A stretch of DNA of 23,263 bases from SZUA-36 sp041570235 (GTDB lineage Bacteria; Pseudomonadota; Gammaproteobacteria; Xanthomonadales; SZUA-36). The notes beneath the pieces were generated by a model that was not told the origin of the DNA, searched no databases, and worked only from the letters and a program-made list of their open reading frames with translations. Within the stretch, counting starts at the first letter, position 1; each line of letters opens with the position of its first letter. Positions 1 to 8,418 of this stretch are shown one piece after another. Location of the stretch: the NCBI GenBank assembly GCA_041570235.1, contig JBFFWN010000021.1, positions 1-23,263 on the forward strand, written 5' to 3'. A program made the translations under genes and the position numbers.

Positions 1-1
1 C

Positions 2-844
2 CCGGACTTGCTCGCGCTTGAAAACGAGCCCCGCTACCTGGTGCGGATGGCCAAGTCCACCGATGGCAGCGGCGATATTTATGTCACGGATTTCATGGTG
101 GGTTCGGTATTCATTTACGGTGACGACCTGGTACTCAAGGCTGAGATCAAAGATCTGGACAAACCACTGGGTATTGATGTTGATTCGAAGGGTTACATCC
201 TGGTCGGTAATGATGGCCGCGACAATATCGAGGTGTTCGACCCGGTCAACGGCAACCTGAGGAAGATTTTTGCTCAAGGCCTGGTCCTGATGCCAAATTC
301 CATCAGCGTCGCGCCGGATGGGAATATCTATGTCACTGACAGCCGCAGTCACCGGGTCAAGGTCTTCAATGCCGATTACGAATACCTGGGCACCATTGGC
401 TCGCCGGGTACAGCCGAAAACGAACTTACTTTCCCCGTGGACACGGAGGTTGTCAGCTTCCTGCAGGATGGTCAGATGGTTCAGGAAGTTTTCGTCGCGG
501 ACCAGGGCAATCAACGTATACAGATTTACGATACGGAGGGTACCCACCTGGGCAGTATCAACCGGGGCCGTTGCAGTTGGTTCGGAGGTTGCAGGCCACC
601 GGTACTTGCCAATATCCAGTCGTTGGACCTTGATCCGGCAGGTCGTTTGCACGTGCTGGATAATTTTGAGGCGACGGTCACCATTCACGATACGGCCAGT
701 GGCGCCTATATCACCAGCTATGGCGAGTATGGCGAGGATCACGGTTTTCTGAAGATGCCCATGGGACTCGTCATATCGGATGTGGGGGTCTCGTATTTGA
801 CTTCAGGCGCCGACAACTGGATCGAGGTATATCTCGCTGAATAG
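2..844 (+). CDS. NHL-repeat secreted protein, 5' end missing (window edge)
   Basis: Partial gene: the reading frame is open to the first base of the window, and residues before the first possible start (PDLLALENEP) align with the middle of the downstream paralog (PDSLKLEHFP), so the true start lies outside. The visible part is a run of NHL-type beta-propeller repeats, recognisable from PDGNIYVTDSRSHRVKVF, VFVADQGNQRIQIYD and DSKGYILVGNDGRDN. NHL propellers are usually protein- or ligand-binding scaffolds, and no catalytic residues are recognisable. Two cysteines (GRCSWFGGC) are shared with the paralog, which fits an exported, disulfide-containing protein. The stop is at 842-844. The next gene starts 149 bases downstream on the same strand, and I see no clear terminator between them. 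The missing N-terminus probably matches that of the paralog (signal peptide plus dockerin-like segment), but this is inference. Confidence 0.85.
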   Translation, partial: PDLLALENEPRYLVRMAKSTDGSGDIYVTDFMVGSVFIYGDDLVLKAEIKDLDKPLGIDVDSKGYILVGNDGRDNIEVFDPVNGNLRKIFAQGLVLMPNSISVAPDGNIYVTDSRSHRVKVFNADYEYLGTIGSPGTAENELTFPVDTEVVSFLQDGQMVQEVFVADQGNQRIQIYDTEGTHLGSINRGRCSWFGGCRPPVLANIQSLDLDPAGRLHVLDNFEATVTIHDTASGAYITSYGEYGEDHGFLKMPMGLVISDVGVSYLTSGADNWIEVYLAE

Positions 845-993
845 GGGGTATCGGAGCATTTTCCGTACATTCTCTTCAGCCGCATGATGCCGGTTGTGGT
901 GATGGATATTGGAACAGGCATGTATTGAATCGAGCATTACTAAAAAGACCATAACAAGCTCATGTAGTAAATATCGATGAAAGGAGTTTACTC

Positions 994-2211
994 ATGTACA
1001 GAACAAGGCCAACAAGATCCCCCACTTGGAAGTGGGTATTGATTTTAACGGGATCGGTATGGATGTCATTGAGCCATGCCTCCGGAGACGGGGGTAGCCA
1101 GGAAAACCCGATCGAAAAGAGTGATTTGAACGAGGACCACGTTGTTAACGTTGCGGATCTGGAAATATTTGGTTCCAGGTACCTCGAAATAGACTGGGAG
1201 AAATATGACTGGTGCGCATTCCATGATGCCACGCAGGCCGACTTGAATTTTTCCGGCCACTGGAAGAAAACGGAAACCATCAAGGATAAACCCCCGAAAT
1301 ACTACAGGAAGCACTTTGCCCTGTTACTTGATTTTATAAATGAGCACTTCGTGTGCAGTGTTGTTCCGTTACCCGATTCACTGAAACTCGAGCACTTTCC
1401 ACAATTACTGCTGCGGATGACCATGTCCAGAGATGGCAGTAATGATATTTACATCACGGACCCACGGGTTGGCTCCATATTTTTTTACGATGAAGGGCTT
1501 TTGCCAAGGGCCGAGCTGAAAGGGTTGAGCAGGCCTTTGGGGCTTGCGGTGGACTCGAAAGGATACCTGCTCGTCGGCAACGACGGTCGCGACAATGTCG
1601 AGGTTTATGACCTGGCCAGCGGAGAAATGATGACGATGTTCGGACAGGATCGCATCAGTATGCCCAATTCCATCACAGTCGGTCCTGACGGGAATATTTT
1701 TGTAACCGATAGCCGTGCTCACCGGGTCTGGGTGTACGATACCGAATATCAGTTCGTCCGGAGTATCGGCTCGCCCGGTTCGTGGGATGATGAGCTGTTC
1801 TTTCCCGTGGATACAGAGATCATTGAGCGATACGTGGACGGCAACCGTATAAAAGAGGTATTTGTGGCGGACCAGGGCAACGAGCGTATCCAGATTTTTG
1901 ATATTTACGGCAGTATCTTGCGGCACATCTACCCCGGGGAATGCAGGATGGGACGCTGCGAACCGCCGCGTCTGGCCAACCTACAGGCACTGGACACCGA
2001 CTTGATGGGAAGACTGCACGCCCTGGATAATTTTGAAGCTGTCGTATCGCTGCTGGATCCGGTAAGCGGCAGCTACCTTGGCGAATACGGTGAGTACGGG
2101 GAGGGCCCCGGTTTCCTGTGGGTGCCATTCGGACTGGTGATCTCCGATACCGGCGAATCGATCGTATCTTCGGGTGTCAACGACCGTTTGGAGGTTTACA
2201 TTCTTCAGTAA
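994..2211 (+). CDS. Secreted NHL-repeat protein with N-terminal dockerin-like segment
   Basis: 405 residues. ATG 994 follows AAGGAG about 9 bases upstream. Residues 1-30 look like a signal peptide: a basic start, then the hydrophobic WVLILTGSVWMSL and SHASG as the likely cleavage area. Residues about 42-85 resemble a dockerin/EF-hand repeat: DLNEDHVVNVADLEIF has the Asp-x-Asn-x-Asp calcium ligands, followed by a DWC-containing half. Residues about 160-400 are NHL repeats (PDGNIFVTDSRAHRVWVYD, VFVADQGNERIQIFD), giving a propeller. It is a close paralog of the gene just upstream, with whole blocks shared (SKGYxLVGNDGRDN). It has no CXXCH motif, so it is not a cytochrome. An exported scaffold or adhesion-type protein is the best description; the function is unknown. 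It converges with the minus-strand response regulator gene. Confidence 0.85.
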   Translation: MYRTRPTRSPTWKWVLILTGSVWMSLSHASGDGGSQENPIEKSDLNEDHVVNVADLEIFGSRYLEIDWEKYDWCAFHDATQADLNFSGHWKKTETIKDKPPKYYRKHFALLLDFINEHFVCSVVPLPDSLKLEHFPQLLLRMTMSRDGSNDIYITDPRVGSIFFYDEGLLPRAELKGLSRPLGLAVDSKGYLLVGNDGRDNVEVYDLASGEMMTMFGQDRISMPNSITVGPDGNIFVTDSRAHRVWVYDTEYQFVRSIGSPGSWDDELFFPVDTEIIERYVDGNRIKEVFVADQGNERIQIFDIYGSILRHIYPGECRMGRCEPPRLANLQALDTDLMGRLHALDNFEAVVSLLDPVSGSYLGEYGEYGEGPGFLWVPFGLVISDTGESIVSSGVNDRLEVYILQ

Positions 2212-2269
2212 ACCAGCCTCAAACAAAGTGATCCAGCATTTCGCAGGCAGTTGCCGTTGGGCTCAGCTG

Positions 2270-2303
2270 GGCTGATCGTCCCTGAAGGTCAGCCAGGTTT
2301 TTT
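2270..2303 (+). terminator. Possible weak terminator for the NHL gene
   Basis: GGCTGA (2270-2275) can pair with TCAGCC (2289-2294), followed by AGG and six T (2298-2303). The stem is only 6 bp with a 13-base loop, and it overlaps the 3' end of the convergent response regulator gene. It is therefore weak support for plus-strand termination. Confidence 0.3.
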
Positions 2304-3704
2304 GGACGGTGCGGAAGTACGGATATGAATATCATATTTCTTCATCAACGCCTGGAAGTTAGTCCTTTGCATGCCGGTTTCTTCGGCGCTGCTTGTTACA
2401 CTCCAGTTATTCCGCTTCAAGGCGCCAAGGATGAAAAGTTTTTCGACGTTTTCCACGGATTTCTGCCGGGCAATTTTTTTGATCTCTTTCAGTTCTTCGC
2501 TGGTTCTCGGAACGCCCAGGTCAGAGAGCGGTTGAGCTTCCAGAAGATTGCCCAGGTGGGCCTGTCGAATGGTCTCTCCGCTGGAAAGAATCACCGCACG
2601 GTTGATCACGTTCTCGAGTTCCCTGACGTTTCCGGGCCAGTCATGATTCATCAGCAGGTTCATGGCCTCCGCTGAAAACTCCTTGACCTCACGTCCCATC
2701 TCCTTGCTGAAAATAGTCAGAAAATGAAATGCCAACGAGGGGATATCATCACGACGGTCACGCAAGGGTGGGATTTCAATTGGGAAGATATTGATACGGT
2801 AATAAAGGTCGTCACGAAAGGTTCCTTTAGCCACCATGGCTTCAAGATCCTTGTTGGTCGCGGTGATCAAACGGATATTGACGCTTCTGGAGAGATGATC
2901 TCCAACCGCCTTGTATTCTTTCTCCTGGATGAACCGTAGCAATTTCGCCTGTGTCGACATCGATATATTGCCAATCTCGTCAAGGAATAACGTCCCTCCA
3001 TCGGCGGCTTCAAGCAGACCTTTTTTGTTGGTTACAGCCCCGGTAAATGACCCCTTTACATGGCCAAATAATTCGCTTTCGAGCAGATTCTCGCTCAGGG
3101 AGGCACAGTCCACGGTAACGAACGGCTTGTCTTTTCTGAGGCTGTTGAAGTGGATGGCGCGTGCTATCAGTTCTTTACCGGTGCCACTTTCACCCCTGAG
3201 CATGACTGTGCTATTGGTGGGGGCGCACCTGGCGACCATGCGATAGACGGACTGCATGGGGGGGCTGGAACCGATGATGTTTTCAAAACTATACTTGGCG
3301 CTGACCTCGTTCTTCAGATTGACGTTTTCCTGCAGCAGCTTTCTTCGCTCAAAAGCCCTATCAACCACCAACTCAAATTCCTCCGGGTCAAACGGTTTAG
3401 GCAGGTAGTCGAACGCGCCGAGCTTCATGGCCTTGACCGCCGTGTCAATTTCATTCAGACCGGTGATCATGATCACATCGATATCCGGGTGCGTTTCCTT
3501 GATGCGTTGAAGAACTTCAATGCCATCCATTTTTGGCATCATGATGTCGAGGATAAGCATGTCGTAGTCTTTTTCGGCCACCTTGACCAGTGCTTCCAGT
3601 CCATCGCGTGCGACGTCAATCTCATATTGATCTTTCGACAGAATTCGCAGGCAGCTGCGTACAACAATTTCCTCATCATCTACAATCAGTAGCCGCCGTT
3701 TCAT
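2289..3704 (-). CDS. Sigma-54-dependent response regulator (NtrC/AtoC family)
   Basis: 471 residues in the classical three-domain order. The receiver domain (about 5-118) has phosphoacceptor D53 and K103 in YLPKPF. The AAA+ sigma-54 activator domain (about 142-375) has Walker A GESGTGKE (171-178), Walker B GGTLFLDEIG (236-245) and R-finger/sensor motifs (WPGNVRELENV). A C-terminal Fis-type helix-turn-helix lies at about 420-462. The sigma-54 contact loop reads GSFTGA (218-223) instead of the usual GAFTGA. Its ATG overlaps the stop of the upstream heme-binding kinase gene by 4 bases (ATGA), so the two are translationally coupled and almost certainly a cognate pair. The family activates RNA polymerase-sigma54 promoters. 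I found no convincing -24/-12 sigma-54 element in the intergenic spaces here, so the targets are probably elsewhere or too degenerate to see by eye. Confidence 0.95.
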   Translation of the reverse strand: MKRRLLIVDDEEIVVRSCLRILSKDQYEIDVARDGLEALVKVAEKDYDMLILDIMMPKMDGIEVLQRIKETHPDIDVIMITGLNEIDTAVKAMKLGAFDYLPKPFDPEEFELVVDRAFERRKLLQENVNLKNEVSAKYSFENIIGSSPPMQSVYRMVARCAPTNSTVMLRGESGTGKELIARAIHFNSLRKDKPFVTVDCASLSENLLESELFGHVKGSFTGAVTNKKGLLEAADGGTLFLDEIGNISMSTQAKLLRFIQEKEYKAVGDHLSRSVNIRLITATNKDLEAMVAKGTFRDDLYYRINIFPIEIPPLRDRRDDIPSLAFHFLTIFSKEMGREVKEFSAEAMNLLMNHDWPGNVRELENVINRAVILSSGETIRQAHLGNLLEAQPLSDLGVPRTSEELKEIKKIARQKSVENVEKLFILGALKRNNWSVTSSAEETGMQRTNFQALMKKYDIHIRTSAPSKKPG

Positions 3705-5329
3705 GCGTCGCTCCTTTGTTCTTTGTTGTCTCTTTTATTGATTGGCAGATAGATACGGAACTCCGTTCCCTCTCCTGGTTTACTGTCCACTTCAATGGTG
3801 CCACCGTGGGCCGTAATCGTACCGTGGCTGACCGAAAGCCCAAGCCCGGTGCCCTTGCCGACACTCTTGGTCGTATAAAATGGATCGAAAATCTTATGCA
3901 GGGATTCCTCTGGAATACCACAGCCGGTATCGGCTATCGAGATTTCAGCCTGTTTTTCTGAGGTATTGAGCGATTCCATACGTTCCCGGGCCGTGCAAAA
4001 ACGGGTTTTGATCGTAATGGTCCCATCACTTTCAATGGCGTGTTGCGCGTTTACCAGCATGTTCATAATAACCTGCTTGATCAGGCTCTCATCGATCCAG
4101 ACCTCGGGCAAACGATCATCCAGTTGCGTGACAATGTGTATATTGTTTACGGTTGACGATTTTTCAATCAATTTGACGGTGTCGGTGATCAGGTTATTCA
4201 GGTTGGACCATGACTTTTCCGGAGCTTTTTCTCTTGAAAAATCCAGCAACCTTCTGATGATGGTGGCGCAACGCTTGGTTTCGCGGATAACCAGGTCCAG
4301 GTCTTCTGCATCGCGGCTGTCATCCGGCAGGTTTTTGCGGACCAGGTGTGCGAAGGTCAATACGCCGGTCAGGGGGTTGTTGAGTTCATGTGCAATGCCC
4401 GCAGCCAGCAGGCCAACAGATGCCAGCTTTTCACTTCGTGCGGTTTCAGCGTGGGCGGCGCGTAACTCCTGCCTCGCCTCCTCTACCTTGCGTTCAAGTG
4501 TCCGTCCCCAGTTTCTCAGGTCAACATTCGATTGACGCAGTGCATCAGTCATACTGTTAAACGACTTGGCCAGTTCGCCGAATTCATCTGAGCTGCGAAC
4601 CGGGATCTTTTTTTCCAGGTCACCGGCCGCGAGCCTTTTGGCTCCATCCTCCAGGTCGCGCAGCGGCAGATAGATCATGCGGTTTACCAGGTAACTGACC
4701 AGCAGGCCCGCCAGCAGCACGAAGCCAAATGCCAGGCTGAAAACGGTGAGCGTATTTGAGCGCAAGGTATGTTCTATTTCTTCCAGCGGGTAAACGATAT
4801 CCAGGATACCCAGCACGGGCTGTTCCTGGCTGCTCTCATGACATCCGGAGCCTGCACAGATCGGCTCGTTATGAATGACCGCGGTGCTGCCCATCAGTCG
4901 CTGGCCCCTGTCATTGTTGAAAAAACGGGCCCTGCCAACATCCGGGCTCGAAGCAAATGCTTCTTCGTCCAGGTGACATCCGACGCACGATTCAGCCTTC
5001 TGGTCGATTTTGGCGCCGACCTCTGAAGCCTTGGAGGAATGAATAACGGTTCCTTCTTTGCTGAGAATCCTGACCTTTTCAATGTCCTGCTGATCACCGA
5101 CATCCTGGATGATCCTGCTTACCTCGTGAGGTTTGTTCTGCAGCATGGCAAAGCGTGTGCTGCTGATGACCACCCTGGACAATTGAGCACTGTTTTTGGT
5201 GACCTGTTGCAGTAGTTCCTCGCGATTGTTGTGAATGACCATCATCGAAAAAATAAATACGGTCACCGCGAGCGCAATGATCAGGTATATGCCGACCTTG
5301 AACTTAACACTGTTGTTGATATCAACCAT
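3701..5329 (-). CDS. Sensor histidine kinase with periplasmic heme c motifs
   Basis: 542 residues from ATG 5329. The start is chosen because it gives a short cytoplasmic tail before membrane helix 1 (about 12-33) and overlaps the upstream hemG stop by 8 bases; in-frame starts at 5383 (ATG) and 5392 (GTG) are possible. The periplasmic sensor (about 34-195) holds CVGCH (115-119) and CAGSGCH (158-164, a CX4CH spacing), both potential covalent heme c sites. Then follow membrane helix 2 (about 194-216), HAMP (about 217-265), a coiled-coil linker, HisKA with phosphoacceptor H314 (AGIAHELNNPL), and HATPase_c with an N-box (NMLVNAQHAI), DTGCGIP, FDPFYTTK and GTGLGLS. Heme-carrying periplasmic sensors are known in some chemoreceptors and kinases of anaerobes, where they report redox state or gas ligands; this role is inferred here. 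It pairs with the overlapping NtrC-type regulator. Confidence 0.93.
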   Translation of the reverse strand: MVDINNSVKFKVGIYLIIALAVTVFIFSMMVIHNNREELLQQVTKNSAQLSRVVISSTRFAMLQNKPHEVSRIIQDVGDQQDIEKVRILSKEGTVIHSSKASEVGAKIDQKAESCVGCHLDEEAFASSPDVGRARFFNNDRGQRLMGSTAVIHNEPICAGSGCHESSQEQPVLGILDIVYPLEEIEHTLRSNTLTVFSLAFGFVLLAGLLVSYLVNRMIYLPLRDLEDGAKRLAAGDLEKKIPVRSSDEFGELAKSFNSMTDALRQSNVDLRNWGRTLERKVEEARQELRAAHAETARSEKLASVGLLAAGIAHELNNPLTGVLTFAHLVRKNLPDDSRDAEDLDLVIRETKRCATIIRRLLDFSREKAPEKSWSNLNNLITDTVKLIEKSSTVNNIHIVTQLDDRLPEVWIDESLIKQVIMNMLVNAQHAIESDGTITIKTRFCTARERMESLNTSEKQAEISIADTGCGIPEESLHKIFDPFYTTKSVGKGTGLGLSVSHGTITAHGGTIEVDSKPGEGTEFRIYLPINKRDNKEQRSDA

Positions 5330-6710
5330 GGTCGAGGTGTTGATGTATTTGAGGAATGATTGTTTCGGCTGTTTTAAGCGCATTGACCACACAATCGTTC
5401 AGGCTGACTCCCCTGAATGCATTGCCGGTCAATATGAGTCCGGGGTGCTGGCCGAGACATTGATCAATCGCGTCCAGCCTGGCGGCATGGCCCACGTTAT
5501 ATTGCGGAATGGCCTTTTTATGTCTGAATATCCGGATGAAGTCAGGTTCCGCCCTGACATCCAGGATGTCCTGTAACTCAGCCCTGACACTGCTGATCAA
5601 TTGATCATCCGGCAACAGGGCATGTTCGGGGGTGCGTGCGCCACCCACCATGGAGCGTAACAGGATGGAATCCTCCGGTGCCCGCCCCGCAAATACATTG
5701 GAATCGACAATGGTGCCCAGGACGGAACGTTTTTCCTTTGAGGGGACCAAAAAGCCAAACCCATCCAACACCTGCCCAACAGCCTGCTTTCGATACCCAA
5801 GGCAAACGACCGAGAGTGGGGGGTAGGGGATTTCTTGCAAGAGCCCGGCCAGGGTTGAATCCAGACTTTGCAAAAGCCTGGTTTGCACATGGGCAGGCGC
5901 CGCCATGATAACGGCGTCACTTTCTTGCTCGGCTCCGTTTTCAAGTTTCAAAATGTACCGTTTACCAACGCGGTCAATACCAATGACCGGCGTGGCGACC
6001 TGAACCCGGGAACCCAACTGTGCGGCAAGGCTGTCGGTCAGGGCGCTCATACCGTCTTCGAAGGATGTCAACGTGCCACCCGGTCCGGGGCCCGGTGTTT
6101 TCTTTGCGCCCTCGCGTCTTGCTTTTTTCTGTAAACTGATCAGGCCGCGGATAAGGCTTCCGTACTCTGTCTCGATCTCGTTGATCCGTGGAAAGCAACT
6201 TTTCAGACTGAGCTTGCTCGCATCACCGGCAAACACGCCCGAAGCCATGGGGTCGATCAAGCGGTCGAATGCCTCACTGCCCAGGCGCCGGGTTGCAAAT
6301 TGTTGCAGGGTCTCATCGGCGATATCAGTACCACCGGCGATAATCTCATAGATCACCCTCAAGCGACCGGGAACGTTCAGTAACCTGGACTTGAGAAATT
6401 CCGGGGGGGTTTCGGGCAGCTTGTGTAGCTCACCACGACTATAGACATAACGTTTTGCCGCGGCAGAGTTTGCGCGCACCGGCGATACGCCAGCTTCCTT
6501 GCATAAATCCAGTGTTCTCGGGATTTTATCCAGGAATCCATTCACGCCGCCCTCGCACAGGTAACCCTCCGGGCTGATTTCGGTCCACACCTTGCCGCCG
6601 ATACGCTTATCGGCCTCAAATATGGTGATGTCGGTATCCGGTTTTCGAGCCAGCACTGCCTGAGCAGTCGCCAATCCTGAGATTCCTGCGCCAATAATAC
6701 TTATCTTCAT
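5322..6710 (-). CDS. hemG: Protoporphyrinogen oxidase, FAD-dependent (HemY/PPOX type)
   Basis: 462 residues from ATG 6710, chosen over an upstream in-frame start at 6752 because GGAAGG lies just before it and the FAD fold begins at once. The N-terminal dinucleotide motif is GAGISGLATAQ with the following FEADKRIGG. The C-terminal FAD motif is LILTGNAFRGVSLNDCV, typical of the PPOX amine-oxidase-like family; the middle segment MASGVFAGDASKLS is also characteristic. It oxidises protoporphyrinogen IX to protoporphyrin IX (or the coproporphyrin equivalent) in heme synthesis. The gene is often called hemG or hemY in databases; this is the FAD type, not the flavodoxin-like E. coli HemG. The family generally uses oxygen as acceptor, which is odd beside an FNR-like site. 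It leads an operon with the heme-motif histidine kinase, matching the heavy heme demand of the surrounding genes. Confidence 0.93.
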   Translation of the reverse strand: MKISIIGAGISGLATAQAVLARKPDTDITIFEADKRIGGKVWTEISPEGYLCEGGVNGFLDKIPRTLDLCKEAGVSPVRANSAAAKRYVYSRGELHKLPETPPEFLKSRLLNVPGRLRVIYEIIAGGTDIADETLQQFATRRLGSEAFDRLIDPMASGVFAGDASKLSLKSCFPRINEIETEYGSLIRGLISLQKKARREGAKKTPGPGPGGTLTSFEDGMSALTDSLAAQLGSRVQVATPVIGIDRVGKRYILKLENGAEQESDAVIMAAPAHVQTRLLQSLDSTLAGLLQEIPYPPLSVVCLGYRKQAVGQVLDGFGFLVPSKEKRSVLGTIVDSNVFAGRAPEDSILLRSMVGGARTPEHALLPDDQLISSVRAELQDILDVRAEPDFIRIFRHKKAIPQYNVGHAARLDAIDQCLGQHPGLILTGNAFRGVSLNDCVVNALKTAETIIPQIHQHLDHG

Positions 6711-6787
6711 AAACCCTTCCGAAACAATTAACCCAACCCTTGCGAAGTTCAACCTGAAACACGATAGGGAATTTAACTCTTTTTTAA

Positions 6788-6830
6788 ATTATATTGCTTC
6801 TATATTTAGGGTTATGTTGACTTAAGTCAT
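6788..6830 (-). promoter_or_regulatory. hemG-operon promoter with FNR-like palindrome
   Basis: A perfect 12-bp palindrome TGACTTAAGTCA (6818-6829) sits in TTGACTTAAGTCAT, close to the Crp/Fnr-family consensus TTGAT-N4-ATCAA. Reading toward hemG, a perfect -10 TATAAT lies at 6793-6788, with no good -35 hexamer upstream of it. The implied start near 6781 puts the palindrome centre at about -42.5, within one base of the class II FNR position. The site also lies about 93 bases upstream of the divergent cytochrome gene and could serve both. Confidence 0.55.
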
Positions 6831-6922
6831 GAGTGTCAGGGGCTCAAAAGCGTAATTTTGTACCCGTTCATCGCAAATGCTATTCTGGATTCATGGTTGT
6901 GTCCTGAATTAGGAGAATCTTT

Positions 6923-7312
6923 ATGAAAAAAATCAATAAAGTGTCATTTAAATTGATTGCCCTGGGGTGTTGTTCGCTGTTTTTTTCTGCATGCGGCGGT
7001 GACCCGGTAATCAGTTTTTCACAGGATATCAAGCCTGTTCTGGATAAGAACTGCATTCAATGTCACCAAGCCGGCGGCCAGGGACAGGTTGCAAGCGGAT
7101 TAAGCATGGACTCATACGCCAGCTTGATGAAAGGCACCAATTATGGCCCGATGATTATTGCCGGTGATACTGAAGGCAGTAATATTCTTGTTTTGATGGA
7201 AGGCCGCGCCGACCCATCCATCAGTATGCCTCACGGTGCTCAGAAACCGGTTTCCAAGGAAGATATTCAAAAGATCCGTCTATGGATCGAACAGGGCGCC
7301 AAGAACAACTAG
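6923..7312 (+). CDS. Monoheme c-type cytochrome lipoprotein
   Basis: 129 residues; TAGGAG precedes ATG 6923. It begins with a lipoprotein signal: basic MKKINK, a hydrophobic stretch, and lipobox FFSAC with C24 as the likely acylated residue, so it should be membrane-anchored and face the periplasm or the cell exterior. One heme c site, CIQCH, lies at about 44-48, and SMPHGAQKP toward the C-terminus provides a candidate Met axial ligand. The layout resembles small Cyt c domains of the kind found in planctomycete-type cytochrome modules. It is divergent from the hemG-kinase-regulator operon and 126 bases upstream of the decaheme gene, so it may act as an electron shuttle for the MtrAB conduit. 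That link is inferred from position only. Confidence 0.85.
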   Translation: MKKINKVSFKLIALGCCSLFFSACGGDPVISFSQDIKPVLDKNCIQCHQAGGQGQVASGLSMDSYASLMKGTNYGPMIIAGDTEGSNILVLMEGRADPSISMPHGAQKPVSKEDIQKIRLWIEQGAKNN

Positions 7313-7438
7313 AGTTGTGCGCCTTTGTCACCGATGATTGATTTGCAAAGATACGAAAATGCATGCAAGGTGGTTTTTGATAATGTAAACCAATTTCAAT
7401 AACAAAAGTATGAGCCTGATCAAGGAGTGGGTGTGGTC

Positions 7439-8389
7439 ATGATTAGTAAACCGGTATTCCGGATGGGTTTTAAAAGTATTTTTGTTCTGGTGGCGCTGTT
7501 TTGTAGTTACAGCCTGGCCGTCGCGGATGAAGAAACCACCGAGGCAGCCGAGTACTCACAAGGCGCCAATCAGTGTATGGCATGTCACAGGGAAAGCAGA
7601 GACCCTGCGGCTCACAAGGTATTTCTCTCACCAATGGGCAATGCTTCGCCGGATGCGCCTTTTGCCGAAGGCAGAAATGATTGTGAAACCTGTCATGGTC
7701 CCAGTGAAGAGCATCGCAAGAAGCAGGCAGATGGAACGCGCTTATCACCGAATATCGCTTTCAATGAAACCACTCCGGCCGATAAGGTAAACGAGGTCTG
7801 CCTGTCCTGTCATAACAAGGGCAACGCCATTCACTGGACCGGCAGCATGCATGAGGAAGAGGAAGTGGCCTGCACGGATTGCCATCAAGTACATGCGGTT
7901 CAGGATCCGATCATGGATAAACTGGCTCAGCAGGAGAAGTGTTTTGCCTGCCATGAAAGAGTTCGAGCCCAAACATATCGAGCCAGTAGTCACCCGCTAC
8001 GATTTGGCGAGATGACCTGCACCGATTGTCACAATGCACATGGCGGTGATAACGACTACCTGTTGGTCCAGTCGACCATCAATGATACCTGTTATACCTG
8101 TCATGCTGAAAAACGTGGTCCCTATCTGTGGGAGCATGCACCGGTCACTGAGGACTGTTCGCTGTGCCACTCAGCGCATGGAAGTAACCATGCTTCATTG
8201 CTGAAACAGCGGTCGCCACTTTTATGCCAGCAATGTCACTCGCCCGCTGGGCATCCCGCCATGGCTTATACCTCGGAAACGGCGGAGGACTCATTCCAGC
8301 AAAGGTTCATGCTCGCACGCTCTTGCGCAAACTGCCACACACAGGTGCATGGTTCCAACCATCCCTCCGGTGTGACCAATTTCCGCTAA
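7439..8389 (+). CDS. mtrA: Decaheme c-type cytochrome, MtrA/DmsE family
   Basis: 316 residues from ATG 7439; AAGGAG lies at 7422-7427, and in-frame GTG codons at 7427 and 7433 are alternatives. The signal peptide has hydrophobic core SIFVLVALFCSYSLA and probable cleavage after AVA. Ten CXXCH sites are visible: CMACH, CETCH, CLSCH, CTDCH, CFACH, CTDCH, CYTCH, CSLCH, CQQCH and CANCH. The count, spacing and length match the MtrA/PioA/DmsE family, a linear heme wire that sits inside an outer-membrane barrel and moves electrons between periplasm and cell surface. The barrel partner follows immediately, overlapping by one base or starting 30 bases later. Whether electrons go out (metal or DMSO reduction) or in (iron oxidation) cannot be read from the sequence. 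The symbol denotes the family, not proven orthology. Confidence 0.93.
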   Translation: MISKPVFRMGFKSIFVLVALFCSYSLAVADEETTEAAEYSQGANQCMACHRESRDPAAHKVFLSPMGNASPDAPFAEGRNDCETCHGPSEEHRKKQADGTRLSPNIAFNETTPADKVNEVCLSCHNKGNAIHWTGSMHEEEEVACTDCHQVHAVQDPIMDKLAQQEKCFACHERVRAQTYRASSHPLRFGEMTCTDCHNAHGGDNDYLLVQSTINDTCYTCHAEKRGPYLWEHAPVTEDCSLCHSAHGSNHASLLKQRSPLLCQQCHSPAGHPAMAYTSETAEDSFQQRFMLARSCANCHTQVHGSNHPSGVTNFR

Positions 8390-8418
8390 TGACCGTTGAA
8401 CTACAGGTGTCAGAAACA

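Noticed and set aside
3150..3692. Plus-strand open frame of 180 codons opposite the response regulator
   Set aside because: It mirrors a clearly coding receiver/AAA+ gene, has no recognisable domain and no ribosome site.
6711..6922. Sigma-54 promoter for the cytochrome genes
   Set aside because: No GG-N10-GC pair within a TGGCAC-N5-TTGCA-like context was found here or in the other intergenic gaps.
7339..7390. FNR-like half sites (TTGAT) upstream of the decaheme gene
   Set aside because: Neither half site has a matching second half at the right spacing, so I do not call an FNR box for mtrAB.
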